Of a DNA stretch of 64,000 nucleotides, positions 22,201 to 31,523 are shown piece by piece. Below the pieces are notes generated by a model. The model had not been told where the DNA came from. It saw nothing but the letters and a program-made list of their open reading frames with translations, and did no database searches. The position numbers and the translations under genes were made by a program. The stretch is taken from positions 31,171 to 95,170 of the forward strand of contig JAUVHV010000005.1 of assembly GCA_030593065.1 (NCBI GenBank). Direction: 5' to 3'. This stretch comes from Candidatus Omnitrophota bacterium. Its GTDB lineage: Bacteria; Omnitrophota; Gorgyraeia; JABMRG01. Positions within the stretch are counted from its first letter, which is position 1. Each line of letters begins with the position of its first letter.

Positions 22201-22411
22201 AGATATACAGCTTATTGTCAATACGCCAATAGGACGTACAGGCAAATACGATGATAGTTATATACGCATGAAAGCAATACAGCATAAAATTCCTTATATT
22301 ACTTCTTTGGCAGCCGCGGAAGCTACTGTAGAAGGTATAGATGCCGCGAAAAAGAGCAAGATTTTTCCTAAATCTTTGCAGGATTATTATAAAGAACTCA
22401 AACCTCGATAA
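19202..22411 (+). CDS. carB: Carbamoyl-phosphate synthase large subunit, copy 1
   Basis: The 1,069-residue protein has two homologous ATP-grasp halves. The N-half starts [21 protein letters not shown] and the C-half [23 protein letters not shown]-terminal MGS-like allosteric domain (PIAGDIKKLGFNIYTTKGTA) ends the protein. It makes carbamoyl phosphate from bicarbonate, ATP and ammonia supplied by the CarA glutaminase. No carA lies next to it; the only one here is with carB copy 2 at 45 kb. It is 9 bp upstream of guaA and seems to head a purine operon. Possible roles are an arginine-pathway enzyme sharing CarA, or free-ammonia use. The start has TAGGAGAA upstream. Confidence 0.95.
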   Translation: MAKREDIHKILIIGSGPIIIGQACEFDYSGTQACKALKEEGYVVVLVNSNPATIMTDPGTADKTYIEPLTVEVLEKIIEIEKPDALLPNLGGQTALNLASSLYKAGILEKHGVEVIGIKIDAIERGEDRIAFKETMNKIGVDMAKSDPCHSVEEAVKIAERLNYPVVLRPAYTMGGTGGGIAYNVEELRVIVARGLSVSLVNQVLVEESVLGWEELELEVVRDQKGQKITVCFIENIDAMGVHTGDSFCSAPMLTVPEPLQKRMQDLSYKIVDAIGVTGGTNVQFAHNPEDDRIVVIEINPRTSRSSALASKATGFPIARISTKLAVGITMDEIPYWRDGTLEKYTPSGDYVVIKFARWAFEKFPKAKDVLGTQMKAVGEVMSIGKTFKEAFQKAIRSLEIKRYGVGYAKNFNDLSLEQLKEKVSTPSSERIFIMYEALRKGATVEDLYKLTYIGSWFINEIKELVDFEENILRHSWDELTNEELIQAKEWGFADRYLAGIFNVEEKQVRERRISIGKHERYEAVPVSGVENAAYYYSTYIGEDVVSVSQSKKIMILGGGPNRIGQGIEFDYTCVHAAFALRDAGYESIMVNCNPETVSTDYDTSNKLYFEPLTVEDVLSIYEKEKPEGVIVQFGGQTPLNIAQELKDNGVKIIGTTPESIKLAEDRESFRQKMIVLDILQPESGTAMSLDEALSIAKRIGYPLMVRPSFVLGGRGMEIVYDEDMLRKYAIKAIDVSPDHPMLIDRFLEHAIETEVDALCDGEDTFVAAIMEHIELAGVHSGDSACAIPAKTIKAEHLETMKKYTAQIGKELGVIGLMNIQYAICDDKVYILEANPRASRTVPLVSKIKNISLANIATQVMLGKKLKDFPELVDIDTPYVGVKEAVFPFNMFPEVDPLLGPEMRATGEVMGIADTFGLAFYKAEEAAGAKLPIEGSVLLTVADKDKQELLPIAGDIKKLGFNIYTTKGTADFLKVNGIDSTVLKKLHEGRPNIADAIKNKDIQLIVNTPIGRTGKYDDSYIRMKAIQHKIPYITSLAAAEATVEGIDAAKKSKIFPKSLQDYYKELKPR

Positions 22412-22420
22412 AGACCTTTT

Positions 22421-23962
22421 ATGATTAAAGACTGGATTGCAATTTTAGATTTTGGTAGTCAGTATACACACCTTATAGCCCGGCGCATAAGAGAGTTTGG
22501 CGTATATTCAAAGATAGTTCCATACAAGATATCCGCAAAGAGGCTCCTATCCTCAAAACCAAAAGCGATTATATTATCAGGCGGGCCCGCAAGTATAATT
22601 GCTAAAAAGGCGCCAGTATGCGATAAGAAGATATTCAATATAGGCATACCGGTTCTTGGCATCTGTTATGGCGCGCAGCTTATGGCAAGGTCTTTAGGTG
22701 GAAGAATTGCCAAAGCTAAACAAAGAGAATATGGCAAAGCTTATATTAGCTTAAAGACGAAAAAGGGTATCTTTGAGGGGCTTACTTCCAATGAAATGGT
22801 CTGGATGAGCCATAGTGATAAGATAACAAAACTCCCCACCGGTTTTAAAATAATAGGTTCAACAAAGAATACTTTGATAGCAGCAATAGCCGACTATAAA
22901 AACAGGCTTTATGGGTTACAGTTTCACCCGGAAGTCGCGCATACCCCAAAAGGTAAAAAGATATTAAAGAATTTCGTATTTGATATCGCGGACTGTGAAA
23001 AAGAGTGGTCAATGAGCTCTTTTGTAAAAAGTTCTGTAAAAAGACTGCGCGAAAAGATAGGTGATGAAAAAGTACTTTGTGGTTTAAGCGGAGGAGTAGA
23101 CTCTTCGGTCCTTACTATTCTTTTGAAAAAAGCTATAGGAAAGAATCTGATAGTGATGTTCATAGATAACGGGTTGTTACGCAAGGATGAGGCTGAACTT
23201 GTAAAAAGACGGTTTAAGAACCATTATAAGATAAACCTTAAGTTTGTAGACGCGTCAGAGATTTTCCTTAAAAGATTGAAAGGCATAAAAGACCCTGAGA
23301 AGAAACGCAAGATTATCGGTAGAGTATTCATAGATGTATTTAAAAAGCAGGCAAAGGTTCTTGGAAAGATCAGATTTCTCGCGCAGGGAACTCTTTATCC
23401 GGACATAATAGAGTCCCATTCAGCTCTTGGCGGCCCGTCTGCTACAATTAAGACGCATCATAACGTAGGCGGACTTCCAAAAAATTTGAAATTCAAACTC
23501 ATAGAACCGTTAAGAGACCTGTTCAAGGATGAGGTACGGCTTCTTGGTAAGGAGTTGGGTATGCCTGATGAGATAGTATACAGGCACCCGTTTCCAGGGC
23601 CGGGCCTTGCGGTAAGGATCATTGGTGAAATAACCAAACAGAAACTTGATATGCTACGTAAGGCAGATAAGATTCTTATTGATGAGGTAAAAGCCGCCGG
23701 ACTGTATAAGAGATTATGGCAGGTCTTCTGTGTTCTTTTACCTGTCAAAAGTGTGGGTGTAATGGGCGATGAAAGGACTTATGAAGATGTTGTGGCCATA
23801 AGAGCTGTTACCAGCAATGATGCTATGACAGCGCAATGGGCAAAGCTACCCTATGGTTTTCTTGAGAAAGTATCTAACCGCGTTATTAACGAGGTAAAAG
23901 GTATAAATCGTGTGGTTTATGATATATCATCAAAACCGCCAAGTACGATTGAATGGGAGTGA
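22421..23962 (+). CDS. guaA: GMP synthase (glutamine-hydrolysing)
   Basis: GuaA converts XMP to GMP. The N-terminal class I amidotransferase has [15 protein letters not shown] with the nucleophilic Cys, and [10 protein letters not shown] with the catalytic His. The synthetase half has the PP-loop [17 protein letters not shown]. The C-terminal dimerisation part contains [15 protein letters not shown]. At 513 residues it is full length. It lies between carB and purS with a 9-bp gap upstream, and its end overlaps the upstream extension of the purS frame. Confidence 0.96.
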   Translation: MIKDWIAILDFGSQYTHLIARRIREFGVYSKIVPYKISAKRLLSSKPKAIILSGGPASIIAKKAPVCDKKIFNIGIPVLGICYGAQLMARSLGGRIAKAKQREYGKAYISLKTKKGIFEGLTSNEMVWMSHSDKITKLPTGFKIIGSTKNTLIAAIADYKNRLYGLQFHPEVAHTPKGKKILKNFVFDIADCEKEWSMSSFVKSSVKRLREKIGDEKVLCGLSGGVDSSVLTILLKKAIGKNLIVMFIDNGLLRKDEAELVKRRFKNHYKINLKFVDASEIFLKRLKGIKDPEKKRKIIGRVFIDVFKKQAKVLGKIRFLAQGTLYPDIIESHSALGGPSATIKTHHNVGGLPKNLKFKLIEPLRDLFKDEVRLLGKELGMPDEIVYRHPFPGPGLAVRIIGEITKQKLDMLRKADKILIDEVKAAGLYKRLWQVFCVLLPVKSVGVMGDERTYEDVVAIRAVTSNDAMTAQWAKLPYGFLEKVSNRVINEVKGINRVVYDISSKPPSTIEWE

Positions 23963-23985
23963 GAATAGCGGAAAGGAAGACTAAT

Positions 23986-24237
23986 ATGCTGGAAGCGAAA
24001 GTATATATTACATTAAAAAAGACAGTAGCGGATCCACAGGGGTTGACTATAAAACACGCGCTTGAGTCATTGGAGTATAAAGAGGTTAAGCAGGTTCGAA
24101 TTGGTAAGCTTGTTATTCTGCAGCTGGATATGAATGATGAAGAAGAGGCTAAAAAGAGGCTTGATCAAATGTGCCAAAAACTTCTCGCGAACTCAATTAT
24201 TGAAGATTATACTTTTGAATTAGCGCCTGTCAACTGA
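23986..24237 (+). CDS. purS: Phosphoribosylformylglycinamidine synthase subunit PurS
   Basis: PurS is the small structural subunit that bridges PurL and PurQ in the FGAM synthase of Gram-positive-type pathways. The chosen start, ATG at 23986, has AAGGAAG about seven bases upstream and gives 83 residues, the normal size. An ATG at 23953 would add 11 unlike residues. The body has EAKVYITLKKTVADPQG and VKQVRIGKLVILQLD. It sits in the order purS-purQ-purL-purF, as in Bacillus. Confidence 0.9.
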   Translation: MLEAKVYITLKKTVADPQGLTIKHALESLEYKEVKQVRIGKLVILQLDMNDEEEAKKRLDQMCQKLLANSIIEDYTFELAPVN

Positions 24238-24269
24238 TAACCCAAAACCCTAAAGGGTAATAGCTGAAT

Positions 24270-24968
24270 ATGAATTTCGGTATAATAGTATTTCCTGGTT
24301 CAAATTGCGATCATGACTGTTTCTATGTTATAAAAGATGTATTAAAGCAGCCTGTAAGATATATCTGGCATAAAGAGACAGGCCTGGATAATATTGATTG
24401 TATTATCATCCCAGGAGGCTTTAGCTATGGAGACTATTTAAGATGCGGCGCTATAGCAAAGTTCTCACCCATAATGGCCTCTGTTATCGATTTCGCGAAT
24501 AGAGGCGGTATAGTGATCGGCATATGTAATGGTTTCCAGATCCTTTTGGAGGTAGGCCTTCTCCCTGGAGCCATGCATAGAAATACAGGCCTTCATTTTA
24601 TCTGCAAGTATATCAATATCCTTACAGAGAATAGAGACACTGTTTTTACAGATATATGCGCGAAAGACCAGGTTCTGAAAATACCGATAGCTCACAATGA
24701 GGGTAACTATTATATTGATGAGAGGAGCTTAAGAGAGCTTGAAGATAATAAGAGAATAGTCTTTCGTTATTGCGATGCTGATGGAGATGTCAGTCAGCGA
24801 TCCAACCCGAATGGCGCGGTATCAAATATAGCCGGAATTATAAATAAGCGGGGTAATGTACTTGGCATGATGCCCCATCCTGAAAGAAGCTCAGAAGGTG
24901 AGCTTGGTTCATCAGATGGCCTGCTTATCTTTAAATCTATACTTAAAGCATGCAAAGGTTTGAAATGA
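24270..24968 (+). CDS. purQ: Phosphoribosylformylglycinamidine synthase glutaminase subunit PurQ
   Basis: PurQ releases ammonia from glutamine for FGAM synthesis by PurL. The 232-residue class I amidotransferase has [27 protein letters not shown], the nucleophile segment [18 protein letters not shown] and the late [10 protein letters not shown]. It overlaps purL by four bases (ATGA), indicating translational coupling and stoichiometric production. Confidence 0.95.
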   Translation: MNFGIIVFPGSNCDHDCFYVIKDVLKQPVRYIWHKETGLDNIDCIIIPGGFSYGDYLRCGAIAKFSPIMASVIDFANRGGIVIGICNGFQILLEVGLLPGAMHRNTGLHFICKYINILTENRDTVFTDICAKDQVLKIPIAHNEGNYYIDERSLRELEDNKRIVFRYCDADGDVSQRSNPNGAVSNIAGIINKRGNVLGMMPHPERSSEGELGSSDGLLIFKSILKACKGLK

Positions 24969-27169
24969 TCACAAAAGAGACTTATAGAGCTTTAGGCTTA
25001 AGAGATGAGGAATACCAGAGGATACTCGATATCTTAAAGCGCGAACCGACTACTACTGAACTCGCGATGTTTTCTGTAGAATGGTCTGAACATTGCGGAT
25101 ATCCGCGTTCACGTAATCTTCTAAAGCTCCTCCCAAAGACAGGAAAATACGAGGCACTGATAGGTGAGGATTCAGGGGGCATTATTGTAGATGATTTAGC
25201 TATTATCTTTAAGATGGAGAGCCATAATCACCCATCCCAGATTGAACCAAAACAAGGTGCCGCGACAGGCGTGGGAGGGATTATAAGGGATATATTTACA
25301 GCCGGCGCTCGTCCTGTAGCAAGTTTAAATTCACTCCGTTTTGGCCCTTTGAGTGAGCCTTACAACAGATACCTATTAAAAGGTGTTGTTGATGGAATAC
25401 AGTTTTATGGAAATTGCCTCGGAGTTCCTACAGTTGGCGGTGAAATATATTTTGACGAAAGCTATTCAGGAAACTGCCTTGTGAATTGCATGAGTATCGG
25501 TATAACTCATAAGGATAAGCTCGCGAGAGCAAAGGCATTTGGCGTCGGGAATACTATCATGTATGTAGGTTCAAGTACCGGGAAAGACGGTATTGGAGGA
25601 TGCAGTGTACTGGCATCACAGGAATTTAAAAAAGGTGAAGAGAAGAGGCCGGCTGTTCAGATAGGGGATCCGTTCACTGAAAAATGTCTTATAGAAGCTA
25701 CGCTTGAGGCGCTTGAAACAGATTATGTAGTTGGTATAAAGGATATGGGCGCGGCAGGGCTTACCTGTTCAACAAGCGAGATGGCTGAAGCGGGAGATTC
25801 CGGCATAGAGATAGAGCTTAATAAGGTACCTCGCAGGGAAGAAGGCATGGAGCCCTGGGAGGTTATGATGTCAGAGTCTCAAGAGAGGATGCTTGTCTGC
25901 ATAAAAAAAGGGCATGAGAAAGAGATAAGCGCGATCTTTGAGAAATGGGATCTGCATGGTGTTATTATAGGAGAGGTTATTAAAGAGAAGGTAGTAAGGA
26001 TAAAAAATAATGATGAAGTGATAGCGGAGGCTACACCAGACTCCCTGGCAAGCGCCCCTGTTTATGATATGCCCTTTGAAAAACCTTCATATCTTGATGA
26101 GATCAATCAACTTGATCTCGATACTATATCTGAACCTGAAGATTATTCTAAAGTACTGCTTAAACTCCTGTCATCTTTATCAATAGCAAGCAAGGAATGG
26201 GTTTATGAGCAGTATGATCATATGGTTCAGACAAATACTATTGTTCTGCCGGGTTCTGATGCCGCGGTCTTAAGGTTAAAGGGAAGAGACAAGGCTTTAG
26301 CCGCTACCTCAGATTGCAATTCCAGGTATTGTTATCTAAATCCGAAGGCAGGCGCGCGGATTGCTGTAGCTGAGGCAGCGAGGAACATTGTCTGTTCAGG
26401 CGCGGAACCCGCGGCGGTTACAGATTGTCTCAATTTCGCGAACCCGGAAAAACCTGACAGGTATTGGTACTTTAAGAATTGCATCGAAGGCATTGTTGAT
26501 GCCTGTAAAACCTTTAATATCGCTGTTGTAAGCGGAAATGTATCTTTTTATAATGAAAGCACAGAAGGCCCTATATATCCTACGCCAACAATAGGCATGA
26601 TAGGCGTTATTAGCAGCTTGAAAGATGTAACCACGCAGTATTTCAAGGATAATAATGATCTTATAATTTTGCTTGGTGAAACAAAGAACGAGCTTGGTGG
26701 AAGTGAGTATTTAAAGGTTATACATGATAAGGTTAAGGGCGATGCCCCGGGCCTTGATCTTAAGTCTGAATCTCTTTTGCATGCAACTATACTTGCGGCA
26801 ATACAAAAAGGGTTTGTAAAGTCCGCTCATGATTGTTCGGAAGGCGGGTTGGCTGTTGCCCTGTCTGAGTGCTGTATTTCAGGTGACAATATGATAGGCG
26901 CGTCTATTACGTTAGATGGAGAGATAAGGAAAGACTCTCTATTATTCGGTGAATCCCAGTCACGCGTGATTATATCTTCTGATGCTGATAGCGCGGCAAA
27001 GATAGAAAAGATAGCTCTAAAGCATAACGTGCCTTTTGCTATCATAGGAAAGACCGGCGGTGATAATCTTAAGATCAGTATAAACAATGAAAAAGTAATA
27101 GATTCGAAAATACCAGAGTTGCGAAATATCTGGAAGAATTCATTAAGAAATAGCCTAACAGCGGAATAG
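24965..27169 (+). CDS. purL: Phosphoribosylformylglycinamidine synthase subunit PurL (small form)
   Basis: PurL is the ATP-dependent catalytic subunit of FGAM synthase. I set the start at 24965, where ATGA overlaps the purQ stop; an in-frame ATG at 24950 adds only five residues. The 734-residue size is the short type that needs PurS and PurQ. Motifs include [28 protein letters not shown] and [20 protein letters not shown] in the first half, and the repeated AIR-synthase fold with [14 protein letters not shown] in the second. It ends seven bases before purF. Confidence 0.95.
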   Translation: MITKETYRALGLRDEEYQRILDILKREPTTTELAMFSVEWSEHCGYPRSRNLLKLLPKTGKYEALIGEDSGGIIVDDLAIIFKMESHNHPSQIEPKQGAATGVGGIIRDIFTAGARPVASLNSLRFGPLSEPYNRYLLKGVVDGIQFYGNCLGVPTVGGEIYFDESYSGNCLVNCMSIGITHKDKLARAKAFGVGNTIMYVGSSTGKDGIGGCSVLASQEFKKGEEKRPAVQIGDPFTEKCLIEATLEALETDYVVGIKDMGAAGLTCSTSEMAEAGDSGIEIELNKVPRREEGMEPWEVMMSESQERMLVCIKKGHEKEISAIFEKWDLHGVIIGEVIKEKVVRIKNNDEVIAEATPDSLASAPVYDMPFEKPSYLDEINQLDLDTISEPEDYSKVLLKLLSSLSIASKEWVYEQYDHMVQTNTIVLPGSDAAVLRLKGRDKALAATSDCNSRYCYLNPKAGARIAVAEAARNIVCSGAEPAAVTDCLNFANPEKPDRYWYFKNCIEGIVDACKTFNIAVVSGNVSFYNESTEGPIYPTPTIGMIGVISSLKDVTTQYFKDNNDLIILLGETKNELGGSEYLKVIHDKVKGDAPGLDLKSESLLHATILAAIQKGFVKSAHDCSEGGLAVALSECCISGDNMIGASITLDGEIRKDSLLFGESQSRVIISSDADSAAKIEKIALKHNVPFAIIGKTGGDNLKISINNEKVIDSKIPELRNIWKNSLRNSLTAE

Positions 27170-27176
27170 GAACAAG

Positions 27177-28553
27177 ATGTGCGGAATATTTGGAGTATAC
27201 GGGCATAAAGACGCGGCTTCACTCACATACTTTGGATTATATGCCTTGCAGCATAGAGGTGAAGAGAGCGCGGGAATAGTAACATATGGCAAGAAGAGGA
27301 TAAGACAGCATCAATCCATGGGGCTTGTTAATGACGTGTTTGATGAGAAAGCGCTCAGATCCCTTAAAGGAGATGCCGCGCTTGGACATGTGCGTTACTC
27401 AACTACAGGTTCAAGCATCGCGAAAAATATCCAGCCTTTTTTAGTAAGACATAAGAAAGGGCACATAGCAATAGCCCATAATGGAAATCTTACAAATGCC
27501 GCTCATCTTCGTCATGGAATGGAAGAGACAGGTTCTATATTCCAGACGACAATGGATTCTGAGATAATAATACATCTGCTTGCGAAGTTTCGCGGCAAGG
27601 ATTATAAAGAGAGCCTGCTTAAGGCATTATCACAATTAGAAGGCGCGTTCTCAGTAGTAATGCTTTTAAACGGCACGCTTATAGGGGCAAGGGATAGTTT
27701 TGGCATACGCCCGCTCTGTCTTGGTAAACTTGATGGCGCGTATGTCCTGGCAAGTGAAACATGCGCGCTCGATCTTATACACGCTAAATATATCCGTGAT
27801 ATAAAGCCTGGTGAGGTTGTCTGTATAGATAAGACTGGATTTAAAAGTATACATCTTAAAAGCAAGACAAGGCCCGCTCATTGTATCTTTGAGTTCATAT
27901 ATTTTTCACGTCCTGATAGTGATATATATACAAAAAATGTCTATCTTACGAGAAAACGCTTAGGCATCCAGCTCGCTAAGGAGTCACCCGTAAAAGCGGA
28001 TATTGTTATGCCTATTCCCGATTCTGGTAATTACGCGGCTTTGGGTTTTGCTGAGGAATCAGGCCTGCCTTTTGAGGCCGGGATGATAAGGAACCATTAT
28101 GTAGGAAGGACATTTATTCAGCCTACTCAGCATATAAGGGATTTTAACGTCAGGATAAAGCTTAACCCAATAAAAAATGTTTTAAAGGGAAAGCGTGTTA
28201 TTATTGTTGAGGATTCAATTGTCCGCGGCACAACAAGCAAAAGCCGCGTTAAGACACTTCGTGAAGCAGGCGCGAAAGAGATACATATGAGAGTTAGCTG
28301 TCCGCCGATTATTTCACCATGTTATTATGGAATAGATTTTCCTACGGAGAAAGAGCTTATAGCATCGAGTCGCAGCGTGAAACAGACAAGAGATTTTATA
28401 GGTTTAGACAGCCTTAAATATTTAAGTCTTGATGGCATGTTAAATTCGATGCCTTTATCAAAGGATAAGTTTTGCGCCGCGTGTTTTAATAGAAATTATC
28501 CTATAAAATTTTCCAAACGGTTCAAGAAGAGTGTATTTGAGAAAAGGAGGTAG
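27177..28553 (+). CDS. purF: Amidophosphoribosyltransferase
   Basis: PurF commits PRPP and glutamine to purine synthesis. The N-terminal Ntn-hydrolase begins MCGIFGVYG; Cys2 becomes the nucleophile with no long propeptide. ALQHRGEESAGI and GHVRYSTTGSS follow. The C-terminal phosphoribosyltransferase motif is KRVIIVEDSIVRGTTS. Four cysteines late in the chain (CPPIISPC and CAACF) could ligate the Fe-S cluster known in Bacillus-type PurF. At 458 residues it is full length. Confidence 0.95.
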   Translation: MCGIFGVYGHKDAASLTYFGLYALQHRGEESAGIVTYGKKRIRQHQSMGLVNDVFDEKALRSLKGDAALGHVRYSTTGSSIAKNIQPFLVRHKKGHIAIAHNGNLTNAAHLRHGMEETGSIFQTTMDSEIIIHLLAKFRGKDYKESLLKALSQLEGAFSVVMLLNGTLIGARDSFGIRPLCLGKLDGAYVLASETCALDLIHAKYIRDIKPGEVVCIDKTGFKSIHLKSKTRPAHCIFEFIYFSRPDSDIYTKNVYLTRKRLGIQLAKESPVKADIVMPIPDSGNYAALGFAEESGLPFEAGMIRNHYVGRTFIQPTQHIRDFNVRIKLNPIKNVLKGKRVIIVEDSIVRGTTSKSRVKTLREAGAKEIHMRVSCPPIISPCYYGIDFPTEKELIASSRSVKQTRDFIGLDSLKYLSLDGMLNSMPLSKDKFCAACFNRNYPIKFSKRFKKSVFEKRR

Positions 28554-28556
28554 TCA

Positions 28557-30077
28557 ATGGCTCCGGCAAAAATTGGTTTTGACAATGAAGAGTATCTTAA
28601 GGCCCAGACAAAGGCTATATTAGAGAGAGTATCAAAATTTGATGATAAGCTCTATCTGGAGTTCGGAGGTAAACTTCTTTTTGATTATCACGCTTCAAGA
28701 GTACTTCCCGGGTTTGATCCGAATGTAAAGATCAGATTATTTCAAAAACTTAAAGATAAAGCTGATGTCATACTCTGTATCTACGCGGGAGACATTGAAC
28801 GAAGAAAGATACGGGCGGATTTTGGTATTACATATGACGTAGATTCCCTTAAGCTTATCGACGATCTTAAAAGTTGGGGAATAGAGATCGCGGCAGTTGT
28901 AATAACACGTTTTGATAACCAGCCCGCAGCCAAGATATTTAAAAATAAACTGGAGCGCAGAGGAGTAAAGGTATATACGCATAAGTTCACAAAGGGCTAT
29001 CCTACGGATGTAGATACAATTGTAAGCGATGAAGGTTACGGTGTAAATGAGCATATAAAGACAAAGAAGCCGCTTGTTATCGTTACAGCGCCCGGGCCCG
29101 GAAGCGGAAAACTCGCCACATGTCTTAGCCAGCTTTATCATGATTACAGAAAAGGCAAGAAGAGTGGTTACGCGAAATTCGAGACATTTCCAATATGGAA
29201 TATACCTCTTAAACATCCTGTAAACGCGGCTTACGAAGCAGCTACAGCGGATCTGGGAGATTTTAATCAGGTCGATCCTTTTCATCTTAAAGCTTACAAT
29301 GAGACGGTTATAAATTACAATCGGGATATAGAGGTCTTTCCTGTGCTTAAGAGGATACTTGAAAAGATAACAGGTGATGAGGCGATGTATAAATCACCTA
29401 CTGATATGGGTGTAAACCGCGCTGGTTTTGGCATTATAGATGATATCGCTGTTTGCGAAGCCGCGAAGCAGGAGATAATAAGGCGTTATTTCAGATATTC
29501 CTGTGAATATATTCTTGGATTGGTTGAGAAAGAGACTGTTGACAGGGTAGAAGCGCTTATGAAAGAAGTTAATATAAGACCGGAAGACAGAAGTGTTGTT
29601 ATTCCAGCGCAGAAAGCTGCCAAAGAGGCTGAAAAATCTAAAAAAGGCAATGAAGGGATATTCTGCGGAGCAGCTATAGAACTTAAGAGCGGTGTCATAG
29701 TAACAGGAAAAAATTTCCCGCTTATGCACGCGACATCAAGCCTTATCTTAAACGCTATTAAGGTGCTTTCAGATCTTCCTGATAAGATACACCTGTTATC
29801 TCCGAGTGTAATCGAATCAATAGGCAATCTAAGGAAAGATATCTCAGGTCAAAAGAGTGTGAGCCTTGACCTTGAAGAGGCATTGATAGCTCTCAGCATA
29901 AGCGCGACTACAAATCCAACCGCCAAGATGTGCATGGATAAATTGAAAGAGCTCTCAGGCTGTGAAGTCCATATAACACATATCCCTACTCCCGGTGACG
30001 AGGCAGGCCTGAGAAGGTTGGGCATAAACCTTACTACAGAGCCCAACTTCTCCACAAACAGCCTATTCGCCTCATAG
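28557..30077 (+). CDS. DUF1846 family protein
   Basis: The 506-residue protein matches the DUF1846 family. It starts [20 protein letters not shown] and includes [25 protein letters not shown]-like [21 protein letters not shown] and a hinge-like C-terminal domain. DUF1846 proteins are soluble and widespread in Firmicutes and anaerobes. Structures exist, but the function is not established to my knowledge. AAAGGAGG stands just before the start, and the gene is four bases from purF, so it is co-transcribed with the purine genes. A nucleotide-related role is a guess from context only. Confidence 0.85.
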   Translation: MAPAKIGFDNEEYLKAQTKAILERVSKFDDKLYLEFGGKLLFDYHASRVLPGFDPNVKIRLFQKLKDKADVILCIYAGDIERRKIRADFGITYDVDSLKLIDDLKSWGIEIAAVVITRFDNQPAAKIFKNKLERRGVKVYTHKFTKGYPTDVDTIVSDEGYGVNEHIKTKKPLVIVTAPGPGSGKLATCLSQLYHDYRKGKKSGYAKFETFPIWNIPLKHPVNAAYEAATADLGDFNQVDPFHLKAYNETVINYNRDIEVFPVLKRILEKITGDEAMYKSPTDMGVNRAGFGIIDDIAVCEAAKQEIIRRYFRYSCEYILGLVEKETVDRVEALMKEVNIRPEDRSVVIPAQKAAKEAEKSKKGNEGIFCGAAIELKSGVIVTGKNFPLMHATSSLILNAIKVLSDLPDKIHLLSPSVIESIGNLRKDISGQKSVSLDLEEALIALSISATTNPTAKMCMDKLKELSGCEVHITHIPTPGDEAGLRRLGINLTTEPNFSTNSLFAS

Positions 30078-30107
30078 AAAGTTTTTTTCATTCTTAACAC
30101 TATTTTC

Positions 30108-30137
30108 TTGAAACCAGGCCTTTTTAAAAGGTATAAT
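30108..30137 (+). promoter_or_regulatory. Sigma-70 promoter for a small secreted protein
   Basis: TTGAAA (30108-30113), an 18-bp spacer and a perfect TATAAT (30132-30137) lie 22 bp upstream of the start codon at 30159, which has AAGGA upstream. Confidence 0.7.
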
Positions 30138-30158
30138 GTATTAAAGTAAGGATTTTTT

Positions 30159-30455
30159 ATGAAAAAAATTATTTTTTGTGCCCTTCTATTCCTGGTCTTT
30201 TTTGTAACAGCGAATACACTGTTCGCGGAAGTAGAGAGAGGGGTTAAGCCCCCCGCGGAAGTAGCGAAAGAGTATGTTGCTGAAAAATATAACTATAATG
30301 TCGATGATCTCACAATAGGTGATGTCATGATAGGCCGCGGCGGCGCGCATATAGATGTAAATTATGGTTATGATACAGAGAAGGTTGTATTAAAGCGCAA
30401 GGATTTTGAAAGTGATTGGGAGATTGAGAATTCTGAACCAGCTCACCAGTATTAA
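30159..30455 (+). CDS. Small secreted protein of unknown function
   Basis: The product has 98 residues with a clear signal peptide: Lys-rich start, then hydrophobic IIFCALLFLVFFVTANTLFA with probable cleavage after FA. The mature part of about 75 residues is charged and hydrophilic (KPPAEVAKEYVAEKYNYN, then GGAHIDVNYGYDTEKVVLKRKDF) and has no cysteines. It is probably periplasmic. I do not recognise the family. It has its own good promoter and ribosome site, which supports a real gene. Confidence 0.7.
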   Translation: MKKIIFCALLFLVFFVTANTLFAEVERGVKPPAEVAKEYVAEKYNYNVDDLTIGDVMIGRGGAHIDVNYGYDTEKVVLKRKDFESDWEIENSEPAHQY

Positions 30456-30488
30456 TATCGCCAGAACTCAATAAAAAGAGAGGTGCCC

Positions 30489-30677
30489 ATGAGTATTCTT
30501 AATAAGGTAAAATCATTACCAAATCCAATGTTCGTATTATTTGTCTCATCCAAGGTTATAGCGGGAATAGGCATAGGAGTATTGGTATCCGGGCTCGTGC
30601 AGGGCTTTGGCCTGTGGATTCTTTTACTTGGCATACTCCTATCAGTCCCCCCCGCCATAAAAATATTTGGTAAGTAA
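30489..30677 (+). CDS. Small two-helix membrane protein, unknown
   Basis: This product of about 62 residues has two hydrophobic segments (MFVLFVSSKVIAGIGIGVLV and GFGLWILLLGILLSVPPAI) and ends in a short basic tail. The ATG at 30489 is preceded by AGAGAGG at a good distance; an in-frame GTG at 30483 overlaps that site and is less likely. It follows the secreted protein by about 30 bp, so the two may be co-transcribed. No family is recognised. Confidence 0.55.
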   Translation: MSILNKVKSLPNPMFVLFVSSKVIAGIGIGVLVSGLVQGFGLWILLLGILLSVPPAIKIFGK

Positions 30678-30694
30678 AAATTTATGTGATGCTA

Positions 30695-30722
30695 TTGACT
30701 TTTAGATATTCTGTGGTATAAT
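30695..30722 (+). promoter_or_regulatory. Sigma-70 promoter of the sigma-factor leader
   Basis: TTGACT (30695-30700), a 16-bp spacer and a perfect TATAAT (30717-30722) predict a start near 30729. The transcript runs into two terminators before the sigma gene begins near 30888. Confidence 0.75.
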
Positions 30723-30728
30723 TAAGTT

Positions 30729-30791
30729 GAAAGTATAGCACAAAGAGAGTGCTGAAAAGGCAAAGAGGCGTTCAGAGAGAACGCTTTTTTT
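30729..30791 (+). ncRNA. Short leader RNA ending in an intrinsic terminator (candidate sRNA/attenuator)
   Basis: The region between the promoter and the first terminator would give an RNA of about 62 nt. It holds a small hairpin AGCAC/GTGCT (30737-30741, 30749-30753) with a purine-rich loop AAAGAGA. The terminator GCGTTC/GAACGC (30768-30773, 30779-30784) and a T7 run follow. No open reading frame of note is present. It could be a free small RNA or the first part of an attenuator for the sigma gene. Confidence 0.45.
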
Positions 30792-30834
30792 ATTTGTGTA
30801 CATATTTTTTAAATAGTAATTAGAGGCAAACCCA

Positions 30835-30885
30835 AAGAAGGGCATTTAGTGTCAAAGAGAGGACACTGAGTGCCCTTCTTTTTTT
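30835..30885 (+). terminator. Second terminator hairpin immediately before the sigma gene
   Basis: A 10-bp outer stem AAGAAGGGCA/TGCCCTTCTT (30835-30844, 30871-30880) and a 6-bp inner stem AGTGTC/GACACT enclose the loop AAAGAGAG. A T run to 30885 follows. It abuts the possible start codon at 30888, so it can only make sense as a conditional terminator or attenuator. Confidence 0.75.
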
Positions 30886-30887
30886 AA

Positions 30888-31409
30888 ATGGTGATAAGCA
30901 TGGATTTTAAGATATTGTTAGAGAAGATTACCCCGGCATTAAAGGCAATAGCGCGCAAAAATGTGTTATGCGGTTTTTATGGCGCGGATGACCTCTACCA
31001 GCAGATGTGCCTTTACTTATGGCAACGTTTTAAGGAAGGCATGCCAATAGGCATAAACGAAGCGTATGTTATCAAGGCATGCGAATTTTATATATTAAAT
31101 TATTTGCGAAAAGGCAGAAGAGCTCCCGCGTGTTATAGCTTAGATGCTCCGATATCAGATAATCAAATGAAATTACAGGATGTATTATCCGATAAGAAGA
31201 AGGCGGTTGATTCAACTGACATAAATATTAGTATGAATGATATTAAGAATAAGAACCTGACGCAAAAGGAGAAGAAAGTGCTTGCGTTACTTTTAGAAGG
31301 GCATACTGTGCGGGAAGCAGCTTCTAAATTAGGCATATCGCATGTGATGGTTATAAAATACAAGAAGAACATAATAAAAAAATCTAAAAAACGAGGTTAC
31401 CAGATGTAG
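30888..31409 (+). CDS. Alternative sigma-70 family (ECF-like) sigma factor
   Basis: The 173-residue protein has a region 2-like N-terminal half (DDLYQQMCLYLWQRF, then YVIKACEFYILNYLRKGRR). After an acidic linker comes a region 4-like HTH (LTQKEKKVLALLLEGHTVREAASKLGISHVMVIKYKKNI). No region 3 is present, as in ECF-type sigmas, although region 2 is divergent. The first ATG (30888) touches the terminator T-run, so the in-frame ATG at 30900 is an equally good start. No adjacent anti-sigma gene is seen. The 3' end overlaps a promoter-like motif that recurs before glnA2, suggesting that this factor controls the ammonium uptake and glutamine genes downstream. Confidence 0.7.
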   Translation: MVISMDFKILLEKITPALKAIARKNVLCGFYGADDLYQQMCLYLWQRFKEGMPIGINEAYVIKACEFYILNYLRKGRRAPACYSLDAPISDNQMKLQDVLSDKKKAVDSTDINISMNDIKNKNLTQKEKKVLALLLEGHTVREAASKLGISHVMVIKYKKNIIKKSKKRGYQM

Positions 31410-31422
31410 GTTTTTCGTACTT
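31395..31422 (+). promoter_or_regulatory. Candidate alternative-sigma promoter, copy 1
   Basis: GGTTACCA (31395-31402), 13 bases, then CGTACTT (31416-31422). The same two blocks with exactly the same spacing occur at 34090-34117 before glnA2. It overlaps the stop codon of the sigma gene and lies upstream of the barrel-amt-glnK genes. The layout resembles ECF promoters with a CGT-type -10 box. Confidence 0.55.
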
Positions 31423-31440
31423 ATAAGAGTGAAGGAAAAA

Positions 31441-31492
31441 ACACAAGGATGTGTATCGCAAGGACGTTTTAGTAGAAACGTCCTTTGTTATT
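31441..31492 (+). terminator. Leader hairpins before the outer-membrane protein gene
   Basis: A small hairpin ACAC/GTGT with loop AAGGAT (31441-31454) is followed by a 10-bp perfect stem AAGGACGTTT/AAACGTCCTT (31460-31469, 31476-31485) and TTTGTTATT. It lies between the candidate promoter and the gene start at 31524, so it is a probable attenuator. Confidence 0.6.
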
Positions 31493-31523
31493 AATGAGGC
31501 AACAAAATACAAAGGAGGAGAAG

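Noticed and set aside
31485..31523. Longer N-terminus for the outer-membrane barrel protein
   Set aside because: The earlier ATG lies in the terminator T-rich region, and the signal peptide and strong ribosome site point to 31524.
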